A stretch of 64,000 bases of DNA from assembly GCA_028824685.1 (NCBI GenBank), contig JAPPCZ010000086.1, forward strand, positions 62,001 through 126,000, given 5' to 3'. The notes beneath the pieces are model-generated. The model was not told where the DNA came from. It did no database searches and saw nothing but the letters and a program-made list of their open reading frames with translations. Positions 51,490-59,500 of the stretch are shown here, in pieces; the stretch's first letter is position 1, and every line of letters starts with the position of its first letter. This DNA is from Candidatus Poribacteria bacterium. GTDB taxonomy: Bacteria; Poribacteria; WGA-4E; WGA-3G. The position numbers and the translations under genes were made by a program.

Positions 51490-51567
51490 GTGGTAAGTGG
51501 GCTGTATTTCTATACGTTCACCGCAGGCGATTTCACTACCACGCGGAAGATGTTGATACGGAAGTAG
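51490..51567 (+). pseudogene. Remnant of a FlgD-like C-terminal domain
   Basis: Translating from 51490 gives 25 codons ending at a stop at 51567: VVSGLYFYTFTAGDFTTTRKMLIRK. This matches the end of the 1299-residue protein (VASGVYFYTLAAGEFTATRKMLIRK) at about four of five positions. It has no start and lies in a different frame from the preceding gene, whose stop is only five bases upstream. Confidence 0.75.
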
Positions 51568-51595
51568 GCGCAGTTTCCGAAGCATGACTTTTTTG

Positions 51596-51621
51596 AAGGC
51601 GCGGTCAAACCGCGCCTTTTT
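51596..51621 (+). terminator. Rho-independent terminator after the metalloprotease gene
   Basis: A stem AAGGCGCGGT/ACCGCGCCTT with a CAA loop followed by TTTCT. The stem is identical to the terminator at 44587. Confidence 0.88.
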
Positions 51622-51694
51622 CTATTGCATCTATTTGCAGAAAGTGATAAATTAACGTGAGTTTGCACAAGATTTGAATTTATAGGAGATCAAA

Positions 51695-52258
51695 ATGCAT
51701 CGAAAACTTTTTATCTTTGGTTTAACAATACTTTTCATCGGTGTTATAATAGCGATAAGTATTCAGTCCGTCGAAAGTCAGAACGATATGGTGGAACGCG
51801 GAAAATATCTCGTTGACGCTGTGGCGGCATGTGGATATTGCCATACGCCGCGTGTTCGTGCTGAGTATAATATGAATATGTACCTTGCTGGACATCCTGC
51901 AGGTGAATCTATACCGCGTTATAATTTCCGCATGATTCAACAAGGCATTTTTATGCTGACTGCTCCGCAGTTAACTGCATTTTCTGCTCCATTTGGCACA
52001 TCCTTTGCTTCAAACTTAACACCTGACAATGAGACAGGTTTAGGAGAGTGGACAGAAAAGATGTTCATTGATGCGATGCGGACAGGGCGTCATCAAGGTA
52101 ATCCGAACAATCGGGAAATCTTACCACCGATGCCGATTAAGCACTATGCGCAAATGAGTGATGCTGATCTCAAGGCTATTTGGGCATATTTACGCACGAT
52201 AAAACCTGTCAAAAACGAAGTCAATCCTGCTTTAGATCATCAAGGACGTCCTCAGTAA
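51695..52258 (+). CDS. Membrane-anchored cytochrome c
   Basis: A 187-residue c-type cytochrome. An N-terminal membrane or signal segment (FIFGLTILFIGVIIAISI) precedes ERGKYLVDAVAACGYCHTPR, with the CXXCH heme site at about residues 46-50. An axial methionine is available in ILPPMPIKHYAQMSD, and the C-terminal helix DADLKAIWAYLRTIKPV is typical of the fold. It should carry electrons on the periplasmic side. GGAG precedes the ATG. No oxidase or dehydrogenase gene is adjacent; the next gene, 91 bp away, is a Gfo/Idh/MocA oxidoreductase. Confidence 0.88.
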   Translation: MHRKLFIFGLTILFIGVIIAISIQSVESQNDMVERGKYLVDAVAACGYCHTPRVRAEYNMNMYLAGHPAGESIPRYNFRMIQQGIFMLTAPQLTAFSAPFGTSFASNLTPDNETGLGEWTEKMFIDAMRTGRHQGNPNNREILPPMPIKHYAQMSDADLKAIWAYLRTIKPVKNEVNPALDHQGRPQ

Positions 52259-52349
52259 AATAATGTGTGTTTTATTGGGAGTTAGCAGATTCAATTATAT
52301 GTCGTAACCGAACAATAATAGGATTTATATTAAATTTGGAGAACTTTTA

Positions 52350-53414
52350 ATGGCATCAAAGAAAGAACAGGTCCGCGTTTGTGTTGTGGGGATGGGGATT
52401 GGTAGACCTAATGGGGCAGCACTCTCCCGAAATTCGAGAGGAAAAGTCGTCGCACTCTGTGATCTTGACGAAGAACGCATGAAAGGTTTTGCAAAGGATT
52501 TACCGGGGAAAGTTAAACTCTACACTGATTACAAGGAGATGTGCAAATCATCTGATATTGACGCAGTGTTCGTTGGGACACCGAATCAGTGGCATGTGCC
52601 GATAGCATTAGAGGCGGTTCAGAACGGCAAACATGTTATGGTAACAAAACCGCTTGCAGATTGTGAGGAAGCAGCGGAAAAGTTAGTAAAAGAAGCGGAA
52701 GCAGCGGGAGTTGTGAATATGATGTCGCTTTCAACCCGTTTTGGTCATAGCTGCCAACACCTTGGCACACTGGCGCGTGAAAATTATTTTGGTGAAATAT
52801 ATTATGCCCGTGCTCGTAGCGTTCGTAGAAGTGGTATCCCTGCTTGGAATCTCGGTTTCATTCAAAAAGGTGGTGGGGCATTCCGGGATATGGGAGTGCA
52901 TGTGCTTGATTCGGTCTGGTGGATTATGGGTATGCCGAAACCTATCTCAGTGCTCGGTGCTGCTGGAGCGAAGTTTGGGCCACGCGGACTCGGCTATTGG
53001 AATCGAACAAAGCCTCCAAAAGAGACGTACGAGAAATATGATTCTGATGATTATGCAGGCGGTTTCATTACCTTTGAAAATGGAATTGGATTACAAGTGG
53101 AAAGTTTCTGGGCATCACATCAACCTGGCGAATTTCAGATTGAACTGTTCGGAACAGAAGCTGGAGCCACACTGAGTCCGTTGAAAGCATATCGGACGGA
53201 TAAAGAAGGCGAATTTGAAGATATAGATATAACCTTGCCCAAGAGTAAGTATAACGAAGCGTGGGATGCGATTGCGGATCATTTTATTGAATGTATTTTG
53301 GACGATGTGGAGTGTAAAGCACCGCTCCGCCACGGGTTGATTGTTCAACAGATGATGGAAGGTTTGCTTAAAAGTGGTGAGACGGGCCGCGAAGTACATC
53401 TTGAGGTTGAATGA
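52350..53414 (+). CDS. Gfo/Idh/MocA-family oxidoreductase
   Basis: A 354-residue NAD(P)-dependent oxidoreductase. The Rossmann start is VRVCVVGMGIGRPNGAALSRN, the EKP-type motif reads VMVTKPLADCEEA (conserved Lys at ~95), and the active-site helix is GGGAFRDMGVHVLDSVWWIMG. Its stop overlaps the ATG of the PhyH gene by four bases, so the two are coupled and likely act on related substrates. GGAG lies upstream of the ATG. Confidence 0.88.
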   Translation: MASKKEQVRVCVVGMGIGRPNGAALSRNSRGKVVALCDLDEERMKGFAKDLPGKVKLYTDYKEMCKSSDIDAVFVGTPNQWHVPIALEAVQNGKHVMVTKPLADCEEAAEKLVKEAEAAGVVNMMSLSTRFGHSCQHLGTLARENYFGEIYYARARSVRRSGIPAWNLGFIQKGGGAFRDMGVHVLDSVWWIMGMPKPISVLGAAGAKFGPRGLGYWNRTKPPKETYEKYDSDDYAGGFITFENGIGLQVESFWASHQPGEFQIELFGTEAGATLSPLKAYRTDKEGEFEDIDITLPKSKYNEAWDAIADHFIECILDDVECKAPLRHGLIVQQMMEGLLKSGETGREVHLEVE

Positions 53415-54118
53415 AGATGAAAGTTGATTTGTCAGCGTTACGTGATGATTTTTCTCAGACTGGTTTTGCTATTGTTCCCAATTTGTTTACACGAGACGAG
53501 ATGCAACGGCTAAAATTAGAGTGTATCAACATTCTGGAAACGGTTAAGAAAGACACGGGGTCAGTTGCGGAACATGGTGTTTGTGTTGGTTTAGCGGCAC
53601 GGAGTTCTGTCTTTCAGGAAGCGGTCGGTGATGAACGGCTACTTGATATATTAGCAGAGATTCTTGCACCGGATATTGAATTCCTGAGCGACAAAGTCGT
53701 TTTTAAGAGTGAATCAATGACCTTTGCGAGTCCGTGGCACCAAGATTGGCACTATTGGCATGGTGCACACAAACATTCAATTTGGGTTGCGCTTGACGAT
53801 GTTACTGTTGAAAACGGATGTCTCAAGTTATTTCCCGGTTCGCATAAATCTGCAATTGTGCACGATGGTGATGCAAGCGATGGACACGGATTTGGAAACC
53901 GTTTACGTCCCGATGCAGTGGACGAAAGTCTTGCTGTTACTGCTGAATTGGAAGCAGGTGGTGCAGTCTTTTTCCACGATCTGACGCTACATTCGAGCCA
54001 TCCTAACGTCTCTGGAGAGGAACGTTGGGTTTGGATTCCTACATATCGTGATGCAAAAGCTGAAGACAACGACTATCCGTGGGCAGTTGCTGCGAAAGTT
54101 TTGCGTGGGGAGAAGTAA
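53411..54118 (+). CDS. Phytanoyl-CoA dioxygenase (PhyH) family protein
   Basis: A 235-residue Fe(II)/2-oxoglutarate oxygenase. The HxD is in SPWHQDWHYWHG (~112-123), the distal His in LTLHSSHPNVSG and the Arg in VWIPTYRDAKA. VENGCLKLFPGSHKSA is typical of the family. It is translationally coupled to the oxidoreductase gene. PhyH paired with Gfo/Idh/MocA genes recurs in this window (also 15223-17310), implying an oxidation pathway using both enzymes. Confidence 0.87.
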   Translation: MKMKVDLSALRDDFSQTGFAIVPNLFTRDEMQRLKLECINILETVKKDTGSVAEHGVCVGLAARSSVFQEAVGDERLLDILAEILAPDIEFLSDKVVFKSESMTFASPWHQDWHYWHGAHKHSIWVALDDVTVENGCLKLFPGSHKSAIVHDGDASDGHGFGNRLRPDAVDESLAVTAELEAGGAVFFHDLTLHSSHPNVSGEERWVWIPTYRDAKAEDNDYPWAVAAKVLRGEK

Positions 54119-54220
54119 TAATCGTAAAACTTCCAATTATTGATGTATTTTATTTACCGCTTCCTTGTGGTGAAGTGCCAATGATACACTATTCCCAAGA
54201 AAATCCATTCAAACTTAGTT

Positions 54221-54358
54221 TTATAGTAAATTATGTAAATAAGTTCACACATATATTCTGTAGGAGTGATCTCCGAATCGGGACGAAACCATTAATAGTG
54301 GAGAATCGGAGTTCCCTCCTACAGCTCAGATGTGCAGTTAATAGTGGAATCCACTATA
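54221..54358 (-). repeat. MITE-like family A element, full length
   Basis: 138 nt in reverse orientation: starts TTATAGTAAATTATGTAAAT and ends GTGGAATCCACTATA. It matches 21276-21412 along its whole length. It fills most of the gap between the PhyH gene and the small membrane-protein gene. Confidence 0.7.
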
Positions 54359-54412
54359 ATGTAATACAATATTGACTCTTAAATAGAAATATGTTAAGAT
54401 ATCTAGGACATT

Positions 54413-54862
54413 ATGATACCTAATAATGAAGAAATACAAAAAGAGAGGTATGAACAATACCTTGCCGAAGAAAGAAAAATATTCGATAGCCTATTAAGTA
54501 ATGACGTAGAGTTTAATAGGACTATGAGATATTTTTCTGGAGGTTTATTGGTATTAATGACTGCATATATAGACTGGAATGGTGTTAATAATGTAATTCG
54601 GTTTAGCACTTATACACCGTTTATTTTGTCTATTCTTAGTAACATAATTGCTTATGTATATGTTAGAAAAAGTTTACAAAAACAAAGCGAATTCAATGAA
54701 GATTATTACATAAATAATATAGAGGCAGCTCGATTTTATGAAAGCAAGTCAGGTAAAAGAGGAAATCGCCTAATTCGTCTTTCCATAATCTCTTTTATAG
54801 TCGGTATGCTTATATTTTTAGCATTTTTAGGATTTGGTATCCTAAAAATAAATAGAGGTTAA
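54413..54862 (+). CDS. Small three-helix membrane protein of unknown function
   Basis: A 149-residue protein with a charged N-terminal helix (NNEEIQKERYEQYLAEERKIF), then three hydrophobic segments (~43-57, ~68-82 with a short loop, and ~124-144 FIVGMLIFLAFLGFGIL). The layout resembles a widespread group of short membrane proteins, often on mobile or accessory DNA, that start with EKYLEERKLL-like helices. The DNA is clearly more AT-rich than its neighbours, suggesting acquisition. It is followed four bases later by a Lys/Pro-rich small gene. Function unknown. Confidence 0.68.
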   Translation: MIPNNEEIQKERYEQYLAEERKIFDSLLSNDVEFNRTMRYFSGGLLVLMTAYIDWNGVNNVIRFSTYTPFILSILSNIIAYVYVRKSLQKQSEFNEDYYINNIEAARFYESKSGKRGNRLIRLSIISFIVGMLIFLAFLGFGILKINRG

Positions 54863-54866
54863 TACA

Positions 54867-55064
54867 ATGTCAAAGAAAAAACAGCAAACCCAGAACACAA
54901 AGGAGAGTAATAGGCCTGAAAAGCAGTCATGGACAGTGCCTAATGTTCCACCTGTAGCCAGACCTGTTAATGTGACTCCACCACAACCGAGCAAACCTGA
55001 ATCACCTAAACCAGCAACTAAGCCTGAATCGCCTAAACCAGAGGCAAATAAGCCTAAGAAATAG
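54867..55064 (+). CDS. Small Lys/Pro-rich protein
   Basis: A 65-residue, low-complexity protein (MSKKKQQTQNTKESNRPEKQ, then repeated KPESPKP units, ending NKPKK). It is highly basic and probably unstructured. AGAGG lies eight bases before the ATG and the gene begins four bases after the membrane-protein stop, so the two are almost certainly an operon. No function is known to me. Confidence 0.6.
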   Translation: MSKKKQQTQNTKESNRPEKQSWTVPNVPPVARPVNVTPPQPSKPESPKPATKPESPKPEANKPKK

Positions 55065-55081
55065 TTTCATCTTCAACCTAA

Positions 55082-55123
55082 AAAGTAGACCTCAAGTCAT
55101 AGATATGACTTGAGGTCTACTTT
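55082..55123. terminator. Perfect 19-bp hairpin, likely bidirectional terminator
   Basis: Arms AAAGTAGACCTCAAGTCAT (55082-55100) and its exact complement (55105-55123) flank an AGAT loop. It lies 17 bp past the stop of the Lys/Pro-rich gene. The stem ends in TTT, and in AAA on the other side, so it could terminate in both directions. Confidence 0.7.
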
Positions 55124-55199
55124 ACCAGCTTAACAAATAAATTTCCCACTAAAATCGGACAATTTCAGAGTCCAAAACGACTAATTGCGATATTGTTAC

Positions 55200-55224
55200 G
55201 TAGGAGCGATCCCCGAATCGCGAC
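55200..55224 (+). repeat. Family A half-element
   Basis: One inner arm only (GTAGGAGCGATCCCCGAATC then GCGAC), 48 bp upstream of the isomerase start. Confidence 0.5.
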
Positions 55225-55272
55225 CTTACTCATAGATCTGGATGGACACAGCAAATAGACAAAGGAAAGATT

Positions 55273-56127
55273 ATGTTTAAAAACCTAAGTACTGGTGCAA
55301 TAGGCATTCATGCAAACATGAAAGAAGGTTTAGCATTAGCAAAAAACGCTGGATTTGAAGGGCTTGACCTGAACATCGGTGAAGCGAGTCAACTTGCTGA
55401 GGAGCACTCTGTCCAATATGTGAAAGACTTGTGGGCAGAAGCTGGTATTGCGATGGGAGGTTGGGGATTCGGTGTTAATTGGCGCGGTTCTGATGCTGAT
55501 TATTATGCAGGATTAGCGCAATTACCTGCACGCGCGGAACTCGCTGCTGAACTTGGATGTTTCCGTACGACTACCGTTGTCGGACCTGCTTCAAACGATA
55601 TGACATATCAGGAGAATTGGGATTTTTCGGTTAAACGACTCCGTTCTGTTGCTGAAATTCTCAAAGTTCACGGTCACTCAATAGGTCTTGAATTTATTGG
55701 ACCGGCGACAAGTCGTAAATCTGCAAAACACCTTTTTGCATATTCTATGGACGCAATGTTAGGTTTGGCTGCCGCAGTGGGTACTGGAAATGTAGGATTA
55801 CTCTTTGATACGTGGCACTGGTACACCTGCCGTTCCACAGTTGACGATGTGCGGAAACTTTCCGCATCAGATGTTGTTTATGTCCATATCAATGATGCGC
55901 CTGCAGGCATTGATCCGGATGAACAGATTGATAGCATCCGTTGTTTGCCTGCTGAAACAGGCGTTATTCCGCTTACCGAATTGATGCAAATCCTTGACGG
56001 TATCGGTTATGATGGTCCTGTAACAACTGAACCGTTCAGTAAAGAGGTGAACGCAATGGAACCTGCCGATGCTGCCAAAGCGACAGCGGAATCACTTAAT
56101 CAAGTGTGGCAGAACGCTGGACTATAA
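55273..56127 (+). CDS. Sugar phosphate isomerase/epimerase-type TIM-barrel protein
   Basis: A 284-residue xylose isomerase-like barrel. Motifs at strand ends provide likely metal ligands: GLEFIGPA (Glu), GLLFDTWHWYTC (Asp, His), VVYVHINDAPAG (His, Asp) and GPVTTEPFS (Glu). These fit a metal-dependent isomerase, epimerase or ketodehydratase of the IolE/Hyi kind. GGAAAG precedes the ATG. It begins a run of four same-strand genes spaced 30, 45 and 11 bp, probably one operon. Confidence 0.84.
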   Translation: MFKNLSTGAIGIHANMKEGLALAKNAGFEGLDLNIGEASQLAEEHSVQYVKDLWAEAGIAMGGWGFGVNWRGSDADYYAGLAQLPARAELAAELGCFRTTTVVGPASNDMTYQENWDFSVKRLRSVAEILKVHGHSIGLEFIGPATSRKSAKHLFAYSMDAMLGLAAAVGTGNVGLLFDTWHWYTCRSTVDDVRKLSASDVVYVHINDAPAGIDPDEQIDSIRCLPAETGVIPLTELMQILDGIGYDGPVTTEPFSKEVNAMEPADAAKATAESLNQVWQNAGL

Positions 56128-56157
56128 CCCTGAACTCACCCAGGGAAGGGACAAAAC

Positions 56158-56964
56158 GTGCAACTTATTAATAAAGAAAATATCCTTGCCATGACGCATT
56201 CATGGCAAGGTGATCGGTTTCCTGATGGACGTCCTCGCGTTCCCGATGATATTCTGCAGCGGATGATGGCAATCTCTATAGAGCAAGCGTGGGGTGTTCT
56301 CAATGGAAATGGATATAAATTTCAGTTTGCTGGCGATTGGATGAATTTGCATCCGAATAGGATTCTGGTCGGTAGAGCGGTAACATGCGCTTTTGTGCCG
56401 ATTCGTCCGGACTTCAACGATGCTATTTCCGCACAAGGTGAAAAAGAGGGACGCGTCGGCGGGCAAAACTCGTGGGTGATTGATACGCTTGTCCAAGATG
56501 ATGTCATTGTCGTTGATCTTTTTGGTAAAGTCAAGGAAGGCACATTCGCTGGTGATAACCTCGGAAATTCCATCTACGCCAAAACAAAAACAGGCATGGT
56601 AATTGATGGTGGTATCCGAGATTTGGATGGTATCTATGAATTGCCCGATTTTGCTACGTTCGTGCGCGGAGTAGACCCAACCGGCATCGCAAACGTGACA
56701 CTCACCGGTATTAACATCCCTATCCGCATTGCTGAAGCAACCGTTTTACCGGGGGATGTGGTTTTAGGTAGACGTGGCGGCATCATTTTTATTCCACCGC
56801 ATTTTGCACAACAGGTGGTTGAACAGGGTGAGGAAGTGCAACTACGCGATCGGTTCGGACATCAACGTTTGCGAGAAGGTGTCTACACACCTGGTGAAAT
56901 TGATCGAAAATGGTCAGAAGAAATTGAAAAAGATTTTGCAGAGTGGCGCGCTACGCAAGAATAG
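56158..56964 (+). CDS. RraA/HMG aldolase-like protein
   Basis: A 268-residue protein of the RraA-like fold, which includes 4-hydroxy-4-methyl-2-oxoglutarate aldolases and the RNase E inhibitor RraA. The signature GGIRDLDGIYELPDFATFVRG (~150-170) has the Arg-Asp pair of the metal/pyruvate site, and the upstream GDNLGNSIYAKTKTGMVIDG matches the G-x-L-A region. LPGDVVLGRRGGIIFIPP is also typical. It is somewhat longer than RraA (~160), with an N-terminal extension. The start is GTG with AAGGG about ten bases upstream. An aldolase or decarboxylase role in the operon is likelier than RNase control. Confidence 0.82.
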   Translation: MQLINKENILAMTHSWQGDRFPDGRPRVPDDILQRMMAISIEQAWGVLNGNGYKFQFAGDWMNLHPNRILVGRAVTCAFVPIRPDFNDAISAQGEKEGRVGGQNSWVIDTLVQDDVIVVDLFGKVKEGTFAGDNLGNSIYAKTKTGMVIDGGIRDLDGIYELPDFATFVRGVDPTGIANVTLTGINIPIRIAEATVLPGDVVLGRRGGIIFIPPHFAQQVVEQGEEVQLRDRFGHQRLREGVYTPGEIDRKWSEEIEKDFAEWRATQE

Positions 56965-57009
56965 GTTACTTTAACGTAAACATTTTCCAACATCAAAGGT
57001 TGGTTTACA

Positions 57010-57720
57010 TTGCGGGATTATGCTGATATTGTCAATAGATTGAACGATTGGGACTTGCCGTTGGATTTAATCGGAAAGATTCACGATTATCCTATTTATC
57101 AAATCTGCCTTAAATCTTCAGCAAGTGCGCCAAAGAATATTTTGATCACGGGAGGGGTGCACGGCGATGAACCGGCAGGCGTAGAAGCGGTATTACAGTT
57201 TTTAGCCCGTGACAACACAGAACTCCTAAAACAGTTTACGTTTGTCGTAATTCCGTGTGTTAATCCCTACGGTTATGTTCACGATATACGAGAAAACAGC
57301 GATGGTGTAGATATTAACCGCTCTTTTGAAACTGAGGAAGTTTCTGAAGTGGCAATCGTCAAAAAAGCACTTGGTCAAACCCAATTCTCGTTAGCAATAG
57401 ATTTTCACGAAGACTATGAGGTAACAGGATTTTACCTTTATGAAGGCAAACGGGATGAACAGTATATCGGACCTGAAATCGCTAATGTTGTGAAATCAAT
57501 CGGTCCAATAGATACTGAGGATTCGGGAGAAGACGCTCCTGACATTGCTCAAGGTGTTTACAAAGTTGCCTCAGAATGGGGCACGCAAGGTTTAGCACCC
57601 TACCTATTGCATTTCCATAGTGAACATGTCATCATCACTGAAACGCCTACCGTCTGGCCGCTTGAACAACGCGCAGCGCTTCATTTAGGGGTTTTAGATA
57701 CCGCTTTAAAATATCACTGA
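57010..57720 (+). CDS. M14-type metallo-deacylase/peptidase (AstE/ASPA-like)
   Basis: A 236-residue zinc hydrolase of the M14 / succinylglutamate desuccinylase-aspartoacylase type. The zinc motif H-x-x-E is in TGGVHGDEPAGVE (~47-59), substrate-binding Asn-Arg in GVDINRSFE, and the third zinc ligand probably in LAIDFHEDYEV. It should hydrolyse an amide bond in a small acylated amino acid or peptide. The start is TTG at 57010, the first plausible codon after AAAGG. Third gene of the operon. Confidence 0.8.
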   Translation: MRDYADIVNRLNDWDLPLDLIGKIHDYPIYQICLKSSASAPKNILITGGVHGDEPAGVEAVLQFLARDNTELLKQFTFVVIPCVNPYGYVHDIRENSDGVDINRSFETEEVSEVAIVKKALGQTQFSLAIDFHEDYEVTGFYLYEGKRDEQYIGPEIANVVKSIGPIDTEDSGEDAPDIAQGVYKVASEWGTQGLAPYLLHFHSEHVIITETPTVWPLEQRAALHLGVLDTALKYH

Positions 57721-57731
57721 AAGGAATATAG

Positions 57732-58991
57732 ATGGAAGAACAATCAATGCTATCAAACGTAAATACTGCATCACATCCTTCGGAATTGAGAATTACTGAC
57801 ATGCGTATTGTGCGAACGCAAGTGGGTGGACCTATCTTGAAGTTTGATACGAATCAAGGTATACACGGTCTTGGGGAGGTTCGTGATGGTGCGAGTCCGG
57901 CTTATGCGTTGATGCTCAAAAGCAGAATTTTGGGTGAAAACCCATGTAACGTGGATAAAATCTTTCGGCAGATTAAGCAATTTGGTCATCATGCACGTCA
58001 AGGTGGCGGTGTTTGCGGTATTGAGATGGCACTGATGGACCTTGCAGAAAAAGCCTACGGTGTGCCGTGTTATCAACTCGCAGGTGGGAAATTCCGCGAT
58101 AAAATAAGATGTTATAGCGATACACCTTCGCTCAAAGACCCTGAAGCGATGGGTAACAAACTCCAAGAACGTATTGACAGAGGGTTTACATTTCTGAAGA
58201 TGGATATTGGAGTAGGATTGCTTCGTGGCACGCCCGGCACTCTCTCTGCTCCCGATGGACATTTAGATACACACAATCTGAAGCATCCGTTTACCGGTAT
58301 CCGTCTGACAGAAAAAGGTATCGGTATATTGTGTGAGTATGTAGAAACGGTTCGGGATGTTATCGGTTATGAGGTGCCGCTCGCTGTGGATCACTTCGGA
58401 CATATCGGGATTGAAGATTGTATTCGCCTTGCAAGAGCATTGGAGAAATATAACCTCGCGTGGTTGGAGGATATGGTGCCGTGGCAATATACCGACCAAT
58501 ACGTTCGTCTTTCCAATTCGTGCGCGACTCCCATTTGCACAGGTGAGGATATTTACTGTAAAGAGGATTTTATGCCGTTGTTTGAAAATCGGGCGATTGC
58601 GATTTGTCATCCCGATATTGCGACATCGGGCGGGATTTTGGAAACAAAGAAGATTGGCGACCTTGCTGAGGAACACGGCATTGCAATGGCACTCCACATG
58701 GCAGGCACACCTGTCTGCGCGATGGCGAGCGTTCACTGCGCTGCTGCGACATCAAACTTTATGGTGTTGGAAAATCACTCGGTGGATAATCCGTGGTGGG
58801 ATGAGATGGTAACCGGCCTACCAAATCCGATTATTCAAGATGGTTATATTACGGTGCCTGAAACGCCAGGGTTGGGTATTGAACTCAACGAAGAGGTTAT
58901 CCGAGAACATCTGCATACGGAGGAAACAGGATATTTCGTTCCGACAACTGAATGGGATGCGGAACGTTCGCATGATAGGTTGTGGAGTTAG
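57732..58991 (+). CDS. Enolase-superfamily mandelate racemase/dehydratase-like protein
   Basis: A 419-residue enolase-superfamily enzyme. Metal ligands: Asp in LAVDHFGHIG, Glu in AWLEDMVPW and Glu in ICTGEDIYCKE; the catalytic His is in GIAMALHMAGTP. It therefore has a full ligand set, unlike the homologue at 23635. Sugar-acid dehydration or racemisation is the general expectation. AAGGAA precedes the ATG. It is the last gene of the four-gene operon, and its stop overlaps the stop of the convergent nuclease-like gene by four bases. Confidence 0.87.
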   Translation: MEEQSMLSNVNTASHPSELRITDMRIVRTQVGGPILKFDTNQGIHGLGEVRDGASPAYALMLKSRILGENPCNVDKIFRQIKQFGHHARQGGGVCGIEMALMDLAEKAYGVPCYQLAGGKFRDKIRCYSDTPSLKDPEAMGNKLQERIDRGFTFLKMDIGVGLLRGTPGTLSAPDGHLDTHNLKHPFTGIRLTEKGIGILCEYVETVRDVIGYEVPLAVDHFGHIGIEDCIRLARALEKYNLAWLEDMVPWQYTDQYVRLSNSCATPICTGEDIYCKEDFMPLFENRAIAICHPDIATSGGILETKKIGDLAEEHGIAMALHMAGTPVCAMASVHCAAATSNFMVLENHSVDNPWWDEMVTGLPNPIIQDGYITVPETPGLGIELNEEVIREHLHTEETGYFVPTTEWDAERSHDRLWS

Positions 58992-59500
58992 GATAATACA
59001 CCTGCTCGACTTAGCACATTTGCTAAATTCTTAGATGCCCCACATCTATCCTTACTGATAGGGAATTTCCTATTGCCGAACTGAATCTTTTGGCGTCTAA
59101 GTTTTTTGAATTGTGATTGGTGACTTCCACTTCCGTGGAACAGAGCAGGAACACAAATAGTTTTGATATCTACTGGAATTATGTCTTTCATAATTTTGTC
59201 TTTCGCAAAATCTGCTCCACCTTGCAATTGTTCTGCTATTTCTGTCGCGCTGTTGAAAGTGCCACCTTTGTGTTCAATTAAAACTACAACAAGGTAGTTT
59301 TCAGTTGAACTAATATAAAAGAGAATCTTGTCACAATGTTTAACAACTCCTCCGTGCGCTTCAAATGCAAGGTCAACATTTACCACAACTCGCTCTCTTG
59401 GCACATTATCTGTGTCAACCCGACAGTTGCTACTGCCACACGAATTAGTAAGATTTTCTTCACTCACCCGCCTACGGATTTCGTTGAGAGTTTCACTCAT
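58988..59500 (-). CDS. PD-(D/E)XK nuclease-like partner of the ATPase
   Basis: A 170-residue protein of unrecognised family. Cys residues occur near the N-terminus (NSCGSSNCRVD). The segment KHCDKILFYISSTENYLVVV followed by LIEHKGG gives a D ... E-x-K pattern on a beta hairpin, then a helix (ATEIAEQLQGGADFAKDKI), as in PD-(D/E)XK nuclease folds. ATG at 59500 lies eight bases inside the end of the ATPase gene, so the two are coupled. A longer upstream reading would overlap that gene further and is rejected. Nuclease activity is inferred from the motif only. Confidence 0.65.
   Translation of the reverse strand: MSETLNEIRRRVSEENLTNSCGSSNCRVDTDNVPRERVVVNVDLAFEAHGGVVKHCDKILFYISSTENYLVVVLIEHKGGTFNSATEIAEQLQGGADFAKDKIMKDIIPVDIKTICVPALFHGSGSHQSQFKKLRRQKIQFGNRKFPISKDRCGASKNLANVLSRAGVLS

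Noticed and set aside
54403..54609. Minus-strand frame opposite the small membrane protein
   Set aside because: Low-complexity shadow in an AT-rich stretch; the plus-strand gene has a coherent three-helix layout and a coupled partner.
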